A stretch of 9,737 nucleotides of DNA from Roseiflexaceae bacterium (GTDB lineage Bacteria; Chloroflexota; Chloroflexia; Chloroflexales; Roseiflexaceae), in NCBI GenBank assembly GCA_014381165.1, contig JACMIM010000577.1, forward strand, positions 1-9,737. Direction: 5' to 3'. The position numbers and the translations under genes were made by a program. Below the pieces are notes generated by a model that was not told the origin of the DNA, ran no database searches, and was given only the letters and a program-made list of their open reading frames with translations. Positions 1-6,195 of this stretch are shown here, piece by piece. Each line of letters begins with the position of its first letter. Position 1 is the first letter of the stretch.

Positions 1-939
1 CGCTTTGTCGAGGGCGTGGTCGACAGCGAGGATCTGCCGCTGAATGTAGCCCGCGAGACCGTGCAGAGCACGCAGGTGCCAGCGAAAATCAAGAAGACGC
101 TCACCACGCGGCTAACCAAAGAGCTAGCTGAACTGGCCGAAAATAACGCCGACACCTACAAGAGCTTTTGGCTTGAGTTCGGTGTGTTCTTGAAAGAGGG
201 CATCGCCACCGACTACGCTGCCCGCACCGAGCTGCTGCCGCTGTTGCGCTTCTACAGCTCGACCCAAGGCGACGCACTGGTTGGGCTGGCAGAGTACAAG
301 AGCCGCATGATCGATGGCCAGACTGAAATCTACTTTGTGCTGGCCAACGATCTTGAAAGCGCCCGCCGTAGCCCGCATCTGGAAGCACTTCACGAGCGCG
401 GCATCGAAGCGCTGCTGTTTGCCGATATCGTCGATGGCTTTATGCTGAATGGCCTACGCGACTATGAGGGCCACACGCTCAAGAACGCCGACGACCCCGA
501 CCTCAAGCTGCCGGGCGAAGCGTCCACCCAGGATGTGCAAGTTTCCGACGAGGCCTTCGCCAACCTTGTGACGCGGGTGAAGGCGGTGCTTGGCGAGCGC
601 GTAACCGGTGTGCGCGCCTCCAACTTGCTACGCACCAGCCCAGCTCGGCTGGTTTCCGCCGACGCGCCGAACCGCGAGATGGAGCGCATCCAGCGCATGC
701 TCGAGCGCGACACCAGTGTGCCTGCCAAGCTGTTAGAACTCAACCGTAGCAACGCGCTGGTCGCCGATCTGGCCACACTTATCGAGCAACGCCCTGAGGA
801 CGAGCTGGCCACAATGTTGATCGAGCAGCTGTATGACGACGCGCTGCTGCTCGAGGGGCTGCACCCCAACCCCGCCAGCATGGTCGAACGGATCGCCAAA
901 CTGATGCAGGCCGCCGCCCGCGCCGCCGTGCAACAGTAG
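1..939 (+). CDS. htpG: Chaperone protein HtpG (Hsp90 family), C-terminal part
   Basis: HtpG is the bacterial cytosolic Hsp90, an ATP-driven dimeric chaperone that remodels client proteins. The frame is open from base 1, so the gene is cut by the window edge and 312 residues remain, about half of the usual length near 620. The first residues read RFVEGVVDSEDLPLNVARE, the hallmark of the Hsp90 middle domain around its catalytic-loop region. The stretch LLRFYSS...Y with IYFVLAND follows, as in the end of the middle domain. The C-terminal dimerisation domain follows, with ERIQRMLER, an LLELNRSNALV segment (the family's ILEINP.HPL) and a final helical part ending in QAAARAAVQQ. The N-terminal GHKL ATPase domain lies outside the window. 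The TAG stop is 7 bases before a perfect palindrome. The next gene is on the same strand but has its own promoter. Identity is clear from the conserved motifs. Confidence 0.95.
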   Translation, partial: RFVEGVVDSEDLPLNVARETVQSTQVPAKIKKTLTTRLTKELAELAENNADTYKSFWLEFGVFLKEGIATDYAARTELLPLLRFYSSTQGDALVGLAEYKSRMIDGQTEIYFVLANDLESARRSPHLEALHERGIEALLFADIVDGFMLNGLRDYEGHTLKNADDPDLKLPGEASTQDVQVSDEAFANLVTRVKAVLGERVTGVRASNLLRTSPARLVSADAPNREMERIQRMLERDTSVPAKLLELNRSNALVADLATLIEQRPEDELATMLIEQLYDDALLLEGLHPNPASMVERIAKLMQAAARAAVQQ

Positions 940-945
940 CATGAT

Positions 946-991
946 GGGTGCGGGGTAGGGGCACGATATATCGTGCCCCTACCCCGCACCC
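946..991. repeat. Perfect 46-bp palindrome after htpG
   Basis: The two 23-base arms, 946-968 and 969-991, are exact reverse complements with no spacer. The core reads GTAGGGGCACGAT and is mirrored as ATCGTGCCCCTAC. As RNA it would fold into a very stable GC-rich hairpin starting 6 bases after the htpG stop, so it may end or protect the htpG mRNA. No T-run follows, so it is not a textbook intrinsic terminator. The sequence style matches dispersed palindromes that I recall from Chloroflexota genomes (established knowledge, not checked here). Confidence 0.85.
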
Positions 992-1014
992 AGCGTGCCG
1001 TTACCTCATAATTA

Positions 1015-1023
1015 TGCTATGAT
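1015..1023 (+). promoter_or_regulatory. Putative extended -10 promoter for the SH3-like gene
   Basis: TGCTATGAT fits an extended -10 element (TGn followed by a TATAAT-like box at 1018-1023). No good -35 hexamer is visible at 17 bp upstream. Transcription would begin near 1030, leaving a leader of about 35 bases before the ATG at 1065. The same TGCTATRAT pattern occurs at two other gene starts in the window. Confidence 0.45.
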
Positions 1024-1064
1024 TGCGCAGCGGATCGCCGTTTTGTAGCGCACCGGGGGCTGGC

Positions 1065-1730
1065 ATGACACTGGAAGACGACGAATACGAAACACAAGAT
1101 GAGCGCCCGCCCCACAGTGGTCGCCGCTCCTCCGGCCAGACCGACCGGCTCAATGCGCGCCAGGCACCAGAGGGCGAGCCAGTGCGCTCGGACTGGCTCA
1201 GCTCGCGCACATCGGCGCGCAGTAGCGGGCGCAAGCGCCGCCCTGGAACCATTCCCTCAACCCGCGAGGAGCTTGTGCTGTGGCTTCAGCACGGCGGCCT
1301 ACGCACAGTTGCGATTGTGGTCGCCGCGACGTTCGCCGCGATCGTGCTGATGGTGCTGATCGTCAACCGCGCTAATGCGCCAACCGCGCTTGATCTGCCG
1401 CAGCCCACGATCGCGGCCGGCTTTGGTGGCAGCGACCCGCAGTCCCTGCCAACGCTCGACCCACTGGCGGCGGCAGCCACAGTCACGCCTGCGCCGCAGC
1501 CAGCGGTGGCAGCTCAGTTCCGCGTGTTCGGCACCGCCGAGCAGGGGCTGTTTCTACGCGCCGATCATACCACCGACGCAAATGTGGTCGAAACCCTGAC
1601 CGACGGTAGCGTGGTAACAATTGTCGGCGAGGACTTTGTTGGAACCGATCGGGTCTGGAAGAACATTCAGTCGCCCGGTGGCCAGCAGGGCTGGGCCGCC
1701 TCTGAATTCCTGGAGCAGATCCAGCCATAA
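1065..1730 (+). CDS. Membrane-anchored SH3-like (bacterial SH3) domain protein
   Basis: The protein has 221 residues. Residues 1-75 are polar and rich in Arg, Ser and Gly, probably disordered and cytoplasmic. One hydrophobic helix lies at about 80-100 (TVAIVVAATFAAIVLMVLIV). A Pro/Ala/Thr-rich linker covers about 101-150. Residues 151-220 resemble a bacterial SH3 domain (SH3_3 type), with GLFLRADHTTDANVVETLTDG, VVTIVGED, VWKNI and GQQGWAASEFLE, the usual order of strands and the closing G-W segment. Such domains often bind cell-wall or peptide ligands, so a role at the outer face of the membrane is inferred; the partner is unknown. The frame is open further upstream to a TTG at 1023, but that codon lies inside the predicted -10 box. 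The ATG at 1065 follows GGGGGC, a reasonable ribosome-binding site. The gene converges on lon. Confidence 0.8.
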   Translation: MTLEDDEYETQDERPPHSGRRSSGQTDRLNARQAPEGEPVRSDWLSSRTSARSSGRKRRPGTIPSTREELVLWLQHGGLRTVAIVVAATFAAIVLMVLIVNRANAPTALDLPQPTIAAGFGGSDPQSLPTLDPLAAAATVTPAPQPAVAAQFRVFGTAEQGLFLRADHTTDANVVETLTDGSVVTIVGEDFVGTDRVWKNIQSPGGQQGWAASEFLEQIQP

Positions 1731-1779
1731 AGAAAAAAATGACGTGGGGGCGGGTTTGAAACCCGCCCCCACGTCATTT
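1731..1779 (-). terminator. Palindromic hairpin with T-run, probable lon terminator (possibly bidirectional)
   Basis: Arms 1737-1757 and 1759-1779 are exact 21-base reverse complements around a single G at 1758. Read on the minus strand, coming from lon, the GC-rich hairpin is followed by TTTTTTCT (1738-1731), which is a good intrinsic terminator. Read on the plus strand it starts 6 bases after the stop of the SH3-like gene and ends in TTT, so it may also stop that transcript. The core GGGGGCGGGTTTGAAACCC is of a palindrome type familiar from Chloroflexota. Confidence 0.7.
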
Positions 1780-1853
1780 CAAACCCGCCCCCACGTCATT
1801 TCAAACCCGCCCCACGTCATTTCAAACCCGCCCCACGTCATTTCAAACCCGCC
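1759..1853. repeat. Tandem repeat of a palindrome arm, 4 copies plus a partial
   Basis: The unit AAACCCGCCCCCACGTCATT plus TC is repeated head to tail at 1759-1780 and 1781-1802 (22 bp each), then at 1803-1823 and 1824-1844 (21 bp each, one C shorter), with a 9-base remnant at 1845-1853. The first copy is also the right arm of the hairpin centred on 1758. There are no unique spacers, so this is not a CRISPR array. The reading frame that crosses it encodes only a low-complexity PPHVISN repeat and is not a gene. Confidence 0.9.
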
Positions 1854-1872
1854 GCCGGATTGCCCCGACCGA

Positions 1873-4251
1873 TCACCCCACTAGCGCCGTTTCTAGCACC
1901 TCGTCCATGGTTTCGACATACACGAAACGTAGGCCGCGCTTGACATGCGCCGGCACTTCGTCCAGATCGCGCTGGTTCTTTTTTGGCAGAATAACCGTGC
2001 CAACGCCGGCCCGATGCGCGCCAAGCACTTTCTCCTTGACACCGCCGACCGGCAGCACCCGCCCGCGCAGTGTGATCTCGCCAGTCATGGCGACATCGCG
2101 CCGGGTGGGGCGCTCGGACAGCGCCGAGATCAGCGCGGTCGCCAGCGAGACACCAGCCGACGGTCCTTCTTTAGGGATCGCGCCCTCTGGCACATGAATA
2201 TGGATGTCAATACGCTCGAACTGCCGATTTACGATACCAAGCCGCTGGGCATTGGCGCGGGCATACGACAGCGCAGCCTGGGCCGATTCGCGCATCACAT
2301 CGCCAAGATGGCCGGTCAACGTCAGCACGCCCTTGCCCTCCATCACCATGACTTCGATCTGCATGACATCGCCGCCCTTGGCCGACCATGTCAGCCCGGT
2401 CGCCACGCCGACCGAGTCGGCGGTCTCAGCGAGGCCGTGGCTGTAGCGCGGCCGTCCTAGGCCCTCTTCAATCTGGCGCGGCTGGACGACGCGCGGGTAA
2501 GAGCGGCCGCCGGCCACGCGCCGGGCGATCTTGCGGCAGACCGCGCCAATCTCGCGTTCCAAATTGCGCACGCCGGCCTCGTAGGTGTAGTGGCGAATCA
2601 GATGCCGCAGCGCCGCCTCGTTGAAGCGCACGCCCATGTCCTCGATCCCATTAGCGTCCAGCTGCTTTGGCACCAGAAACAGCCGCGCGATCTGGAACTT
2701 CTCTTCCTCGGTGTAGCCGGGAAGATGAATAACTTCCATGCGGTCGAGCAGCGCTGGCGGGATAGGATCGAGTAGGTTGGCCGTGGTGACAAACAGCACC
2801 TTTGAAAGATCGTAGGGCACATCAAGGTAGTGATCGCGGAACGTATCGTTCTGCTCCGGGTCGAGCACCTCCAGCAACGCCGAGGCTGGATCGCCGCGAA
2901 AATCCGCACCCAGCTTATCGACTTCGTCGAGCATGAAGACGGGGTTGTTGGCCCCGGCCTCTTTCATGGCCTTGAGCACCCGCCCAGGCATGGAGCCAAT
3001 GTAGGTACGGCGGTGCCCGCGAATCTCGGCTTCGTCGTGGACACCGCCTAGCGAGGCCCGCACAAATGCGCGGCCCAGCGCCTCGGCGATCGAACGGCCC
3101 AACGAAGTTTTACCTACGCCAGGCGGGCCAACAAAGCAAATAATTGGTGATTTTAATTTTGGCCCGGCCAGCTGGCGCACTGCCAAAAATTCGATAATCC
3201 GCTCTTTGATCTTCTCAAGGCCGTAATGGTTGTTATCGAGAATCAGCGCGGCATAATCCAGGCCCAGGTTATCCTCAGTTTGCGCAGTCCAAGGCAGGTC
3301 GAGCAACCAATTCGTGTAGGTGTGGAGAACGCTGTACTCCGGCGTGGCTGGCGACATCGCCTCCATGCGATCGACCTCTTCGAGCGCCTTGTCTTTGGCG
3401 ATATCGCTCATGCTCGATAGCAGCACCCGCTCGCGTAGGTCGGCCAACTCACGCTGGATTGGGTCGTCCTGGCCAAGTTCGCGCTGGATGGCCTTCATTT
3501 GCTCGCGTAGAAAGAATTCGCGCTGATTGCGATCGACCTCTTTCTGCACCTGCGTATGAATGCGGCTTTCCAGCTCAAGCACATCGAGCTCCTGCGAAAG
3601 CATCACCGAAAGCCGCCGGAGCCGCTCCTCGGTGTCGAGCGTTTCGAGAATCTCCTGACGACGCGGGACATCGAGCGCCATGGTCGAGGCGACAAGATCG
3701 GCCAGCCAGCCGGGTTCGTCGACATTCATAGCCATGACATACGAATCGTCGGGCAGCGTGCGTGAGAGCTTGACCACGCGCTCGAACAGCGACAGCACGG
3801 CGCGCATCATGGCCTCGACTGCGATAGTCCGCTCGTCCTCGCTATAGATCGGCGCAACTCGCGCCCGTAGGTAGCCGTTTGTGCCGATGTAGCCAAGAAT
3901 TCGCACCCGGCGCTGGCCCTGTACCACAATCGAGGTCGAGCCATCCGGCATTTTGAGCACGCGCTGCACCAACGCCTCGACACCGACGGTGAACAGATCA
4001 GCCGGCCCGATATCCTCGGCGTCCTGCTCGCGCTGGGCGACGGCAAGAATCGACCGCTCACCCGCCATCGCGTCCTCGATCGCGGCAACCGAGGGCGCGC
4101 GGCCCACAAACAGCGGTGTGAGCATATGCGGAAACAGTACCGCGTTGATCAACGGCACCACTGGTAGTTCGCGCTCGCCGCCCTCGCCGTTTGTAAAATC
4201 TATCGTCGGCCTGCTCGGGAAATCAAACAGAATTGGCAGATCTTCGGGCAT
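1873..4251 (-). CDS. lon: ATP-dependent Lon protease (LonA type)
   Basis: Lon is a hexameric AAA+ serine protease that degrades misfolded and regulatory proteins in the cytoplasm. The 792 residues fit LonA. The N-terminal substrate-binding domain begins at about residue 28 (ELPVVPLINAVLFPHMLTP), a helical linker covers about 200-320, and the AAA+ module contains Walker A GPPGVGKT (375-382), Walker B VFMLDE (438-443) and the RGHRRTYIGSMPG segment. The protease domain carries catalytic Ser698 in GPSAG and Lys741 in GGVKEK, 43 residues apart as in E. coli Lon. An upstream in-frame ATG at 4287 and the longer frame to 4359 are disfavoured. A strong extended -10 box at 4289-4297 places the transcript start near 4282, below that ATG, so the ATG at 4251 is chosen. 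Its ribosome-binding site is weak. The gene is transcribed separately from the sigma/anti-sigma pair. Confidence 0.96.
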   Translation of the reverse strand: MPEDLPILFDFPSRPTIDFTNGEGGERELPVVPLINAVLFPHMLTPLFVGRAPSVAAIEDAMAGERSILAVAQREQDAEDIGPADLFTVGVEALVQRVLKMPDGSTSIVVQGQRRVRILGYIGTNGYLRARVAPIYSEDERTIAVEAMMRAVLSLFERVVKLSRTLPDDSYVMAMNVDEPGWLADLVASTMALDVPRRQEILETLDTEERLRRLSVMLSQELDVLELESRIHTQVQKEVDRNQREFFLREQMKAIQRELGQDDPIQRELADLRERVLLSSMSDIAKDKALEEVDRMEAMSPATPEYSVLHTYTNWLLDLPWTAQTEDNLGLDYAALILDNNHYGLEKIKERIIEFLAVRQLAGPKLKSPIICFVGPPGVGKTSLGRSIAEALGRAFVRASLGGVHDEAEIRGHRRTYIGSMPGRVLKAMKEAGANNPVFMLDEVDKLGADFRGDPASALLEVLDPEQNDTFRDHYLDVPYDLSKVLFVTTANLLDPIPPALLDRMEVIHLPGYTEEEKFQIARLFLVPKQLDANGIEDMGVRFNEAALRHLIRHYTYEAGVRNLEREIGAVCRKIARRVAGGRSYPRVVQPRQIEEGLGRPRYSHGLAETADSVGVATGLTWSAKGGDVMQIEVMVMEGKGVLTLTGHLGDVMRESAQAALSYARANAQRLGIVNRQFERIDIHIHVPEGAIPKEGPSAGVSLATALISALSERPTRRDVAMTGEITLRGRVLPVGGVKEKVLGAHRAGVGTVILPKKNQRDLDEVPAHVKRGLRFVYVETMDEVLETALVG

Positions 4252-4288
4252 GGGTTTTGCCTGTGCGGAAAGCGGATTGCAATGCATG

Positions 4289-4297
4289 ATTATAGCA
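4289..4297 (-). promoter_or_regulatory. Extended -10 promoter for lon
   Basis: On the minus strand the sequence reads TGCTATAAT, a perfect extended -10 (TGn at 4297-4295 and TATAAT at 4294-4289). The -35 region is weak; the nearest candidate is TGTTCA at 4315-4310 with a 15-bp spacer. Transcription is expected near 4282, giving a leader of about 30 bases. No heat-shock operator (CIRCE or HAIR type) was recognised here. Confidence 0.65.
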
Positions 4298-4309
4298 CAG
4301 TGGCAGGGG

Positions 4310-4362
4310 TGAACATAATAAAGCGGTATGGAGGGCGCGGCATGCTGTGCCCTCCACACCGC
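4310..4362 (-). terminator. Probable terminator of the sigma/anti-sigma operon
   Basis: Bases 4323-4362 form a 40-bp palindrome with arms of 20 bases and three mismatches, two or three of which can be G-U pairs in RNA. The core is GGAGGGC...GCCCTCC. It lies 27 bases after the anti-sigma stop on the minus strand and is followed there by TTTATTATGTT (4322 downward), a T-rich tail. The tail overlaps the -35 region of the lon promoter, so terminator and promoter abut. The arms resemble the GGGGCAC family seen at 946-991. Confidence 0.55.
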
Positions 4363-4389
4363 CCAGCCCAGCGGGCGTGGGGGACACGG

Positions 4390-5175
4390 CTACGCTGGCG
4401 GCAGGTTCGAAATCAGAACGTCGCTGGTCGGGCCGGAGCTACCGTCCGGGCCTGGCTCCTCGGTGATGGCGAACAGCGCATTGGGTGGCAGTTGGCGTGT
4501 CGGCAGCGCGGCCAGCGCAACGCCATCGGCATCGACGGTAAACGTGCCGGTGCTGACCGGCGTCTGGCCCTCGATCACCCAGAGCTGGTACACGCGGCCT
4601 GTAGGTAGCGGGGGAAGCGCCGCAGCAATCACGAACTGCCCACCGGTATCAACAATAACCGTGCCGCTACCTGCCTGTCCGCTGAGCGCGACCGTCTGGT
4701 TCTGGTTAGCGATGGCCTGAGCTACCTGTTTGTTCAGCACCACTTGTTGATCAAGTTTGGTCTGAGCCTGTGCCAATTCGGCGCGAACCGTGCCAAGCTG
4801 GCCAAGCGTGATCAGAGCAACCGCCATTGCAGCCACGGCAAGTGCGCCTAGCCCAAACAACCAGTTCCGCAAGCCGCGTGTAACCAGTTCCGCTCGCTTA
4901 GGTAGCGGCGCAGCCTGTGGCGCTGCCCGCCCGACAGCATAGTCGAGCACTTTTTGGCGCAGCTCTGGTGGCGGCGCAGCATCGGGGAGCGCGTGGGGCA
5001 GCAGCGCTGCGGTTGCCCGCAGATCGGCGTACTGGCGCTGAAGCTCTGGGTCACGCGCAAGCAATTCGCTAACACGGCTCATCTCTTCTGGCTCCAGCGC
5101 ATCCAGTGCATATGCCGTTAGAAGATCAAAAACATCATCTGACCAAGGCTCCATGGTTGTACTTTCAGGTTGCAT
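4390..5175 (-). CDS. RskA-family anti-sigma factor (zinc-less, membrane-bound)
   Basis: This protein is expected to hold the ECF sigma factor encoded just upstream inactive at the membrane until a signal releases it. Of 261 residues, about 12-80 form the cytoplasmic anti-sigma domain (LLTAYALDALEPEE, LLARDPELQRQYADL, LRQKVLDYA), typical of this family. It has no HxxxCxxC zinc motif and no Cys at all. A single transmembrane helix lies at about 104-126. A Gln/Ala-rich segment that could form a coiled coil is at about 129-160. The extracytoplasmic RskA C-terminal domain covers about 165-260, with GRVYQLWVIEGQTPVSTGTF and LFAITEEPG. ATG 5175 is preceded by GAGGAGAG, a strong though close ribosome-binding site; a second ATG at 5154 is possible. 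The gap after the sigma gene is 64 bp, consistent with one operon. RskA relatives are usually controlled by regulated intramembrane proteolysis; that is inference here. Confidence 0.88.
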   Translation of the reverse strand: MQPESTTMEPWSDDVFDLLTAYALDALEPEEMSRVSELLARDPELQRQYADLRATAALLPHALPDAAPPPELRQKVLDYAVGRAAPQAAPLPKRAELVTRGLRNWLFGLGALAVAAMAVALITLGQLGTVRAELAQAQTKLDQQVVLNKQVAQAIANQNQTVALSGQAGSGTVIVDTGGQFVIAAALPPLPTGRVYQLWVIEGQTPVSTGTFTVDADGVALAALPTRQLPPNALFAITEEPGPDGSSGPTSDVLISNLPPA

Positions 5176-5239
5176 CTCTCCTCGTAGCTATCAACTATCT
5201 ATGCGGTATACGTGGCGCTTTGGATTCATTGCATGAGCG

Positions 5240-5845
5240 TCACAGATCGCCCAATAAGTTCTTGAGTTTGAGTAGGCCTAGACGCAGGCGCGTTTTAACC
5301 GTGCCAACCGGCTCGCCAAGTGATTCGGCAATCTCAACACGGGTGAGCCCGCCATAGTAAGCAAGTTCAATCGCCTGCCGTTGGCCGGGCGGCAGCTCAC
5401 GCAGTGCGGTCTGCACCTGCTCACGTAGCAGCCGTTGCACAACTTCGTCCTCGGGGCCTGGGCCTTCGGCCACCAGCGGCATCTCGGGGGTCAGCTCCTG
5501 CTCGCGCATACGGGCGCGCTCCCGTCGGCTACGGGTCGCGTCGATCGCGCGGTGCCGAGCGATACTCATCAGCCAGGACGAGACCGAGCCAACGCCCGCC
5601 TGGAAGCCAGCAGCCGACTGCCACACGTTCTGAAAGACGTCCTGTACCACTTCCTCGGTGGTTTGTCGGTCGCCGGTGATACGCAGGGCAATAGCGTATA
5701 CTAAACGACCATATCGATCATATAGCGCACCGAGCGCTTCTTCCTGGCGGCGCACGACCAATGCAAGCAGCTCATCGTCGCGCAGTTGCGCCAATGCTTC
5801 TGCTGGAGTCATTGCTAGTTCCATACGTATGTTCTTCAGTGTCAT
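5240..5845 (-). CDS. ECF (sigma-70 family group 4) RNA polymerase sigma factor, SigK-like
   Basis: This is an alternative sigma factor that directs RNA polymerase to a stress or envelope regulon. It has 201 residues. Region 2 covers about 38-108: ALGALYDRYGRLVYAIALRI, then TTEEVVQDVFQNVWQ (core-binding part) and SVSSWLMSIARHRAIDATR (the -10 recognition part). A variable linker covers about 110-140. Region 4 covers about 146-198, with LPPGQRQAIELAYYGGLTRVEIA and a helix-turn-helix ending in GTVKTRLRLGLLKLK. There is no SnoaL or other C-terminal extension. The RskA-type anti-sigma factor follows at once, which places the pair with SigK/RskA-like systems. The start is uncertain: ATG 5845 has no close ribosome-binding site, and in-frame ATGs at 5824 and 5812 could be used without touching region 2. 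Such pairs often autoregulate, but no repeated ECF promoter could be identified. Confidence 0.92.
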   Translation of the reverse strand: MTLKNIRMELAMTPAEALAQLRDDELLALVVRRQEEALGALYDRYGRLVYAIALRITGDRQTTEEVVQDVFQNVWQSAAGFQAGVGSVSSWLMSIARHRAIDATRSRRERARMREQELTPEMPLVAEGPGPEDEVVQRLLREQVQTALRELPPGQRQAIELAYYGGLTRVEIAESLGEPVGTVKTRLRLGLLKLKNLLGDL

Positions 5846-5898
5846 AGCAGCACTGCTTACCTGTAGCTCAACTCTGGCGGCTTCCCAACACGTTTAGT

Positions 5899-5927
5899 AC
5901 CATACGCATACCTAATTTTGTCGTAAA
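5899..5927 (-). promoter_or_regulatory. Possible promoter of the sigma/anti-sigma operon
   Basis: On the minus strand TTTACG (5927-5922) and TATGGT (5904-5899) are 17 bp apart, each matching 4 of 6 bases of the sigma-70 consensus. Transcription would begin near 5892, about 47 bases before the ATG at 5845. The match is moderate and could be chance. An autoregulatory ECF promoter may exist instead or in addition. Confidence 0.3.
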
Positions 5928-5960
5928 TACTCAGAGGAGGCCGCGTTTGCGGGGGTTTGG

Positions 5961-5975
5961 GGGGCCTACGGCCCC
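5961..5975. repeat. Small GC-rich hairpin
   Basis: The arms GGGGCC (5961-5966) and GGCCCC (5970-5975) enclose the loop TAC. It follows a G-rich tract with GGGGGTTTGGGGGG and lies 8 bases left of the larger hairpin at 5984-6030, so the two form a composite structured block. Confidence 0.6.
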
Positions 5976-5983
5976 AACGATTT

Positions 5984-6030
5984 CTTTTTCCCGGTTTTGA
6001 ATGGCAAAGCCATTCAAAACCGGGAAAAAG
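5984..6030. repeat. 47-base palindromic element with AAA loop
   Basis: The 22-base arms 5984-6005 and 6009-6030 are exact reverse complements and enclose AAA. The arm holds TTTTTCCCGGTTTTGAATGG. Poly-T and poly-A runs lie inside the stem rather than after it, so it does not look like an intrinsic terminator in either direction. Its plan (CGGTTTT stem, GC-closed three-base A/T loop) is shared with the element at 9665-9705, which suggests a dispersed REP-like family. Confidence 0.85.
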
Positions 6031-6130
6031 CCCTGCCAAGCTACCCCCTGAGTCATTACATTTTGTCAACACTCAACATACTACACTACGCTTGCTCGCT
6101 ACCACAGGATTTCCTGCCAGTGTGGAATCT

Positions 6131-6139
6131 ATCATACCA
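6131..6139 (-). promoter_or_regulatory. Putative minus-strand extended -10 in the dyad
   Basis: On the minus strand the sequence reads TGGTATGAT, an extended -10 (TGn plus TATGAT at 6136-6131). It would start transcription near 6124 toward the sigma factor gene, with a leader of about 280 bases containing both hairpins. No convincing -35 is seen. Confidence 0.35.
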
Positions 6140-6151
6140 CACAGAGCTGTG

Positions 6152-6160
6152 TGCTATAAT
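6152..6160 (+). promoter_or_regulatory. Extended -10 promoter for the M20-like/membrane protein operon
   Basis: TGCTATAAT is a perfect extended -10 (TATAAT at 6155-6160). Transcription is expected near 6167, about 29 bases before the GTG start at 6196. The -35 region (TCATAC at 17 bp) is poor, as in the other promoters of this window. Confidence 0.65.
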
Positions 6161-6195
6161 AGATGGGATAATGTTTTTCCGCAGCGGGGTGCGGC

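Larger units (their letters stand above)
6127..6164. promoter_or_regulatory. 38-bp imperfect dyad overlapping both -10 boxes, candidate operator
   Basis: The arms 6127-6144 and 6147-6164 are 18 bases each, with 16 of 18 pairs matching around a central AG. The inner part is CACACAG-AG-CTGTGTG. The right arm contains the TATAAT box for the plus-strand gene and the left arm contains a TATGAT box on the minus strand. It is AT-balanced and unlike the GC-rich palindromes elsewhere, so a regulatory dyad is more likely than a REP element. Confidence 0.55.
5846..6195. other. Divergent intergenic region between the sigma factor and M20-like genes
   Basis: This 350-bp stretch holds, from left to right, a candidate sigma-operon promoter (5899-5927), a purine-rich and G-rich tract (about 5933-5965), a small hairpin (5961-5975), a 47-base hairpin element (5984-6030), about 95 bases in which I see no feature (6031-6126), and a long dyad with extended -10 boxes on both strands (6127-6164). 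Short open frames cross the hairpins but have no ribosome-binding site and only palindrome-derived content, so I call no gene. Confidence 0.7.

Noticed and set aside
462..989. Minus-strand open frame of 175 codons opposite htpG
   Set aside because: It is a Ser/Arg-rich shadow of a conserved coding sequence in a GC-rich genome and begins inside the palindrome downstream of htpG.
1759..1853. Short direct repeats that could suggest a CRISPR array
   Set aside because: The 21-22 bp units abut with no unique spacers, and no cas gene is present.
1621..1884. Open frame across the tandem repeat encoding a PPHVISN-type repeat peptide
   Set aside because: It overlaps the end of the SH3-like gene in another frame, has no convincing ribosome-binding site and consists largely of repeat translation.
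4252..4359. N-terminal extension of Lon
   Set aside because: The extra residues do not resemble Lon, and the region contains the palindrome and the extended -10 box. The predicted transcript begins below the ATG at 4287.
5984..6030. Intrinsic terminator
   Set aside because: The T and A runs are inside the stem and no T-run follows the hairpin in either direction. It also lies upstream of both flanking genes.
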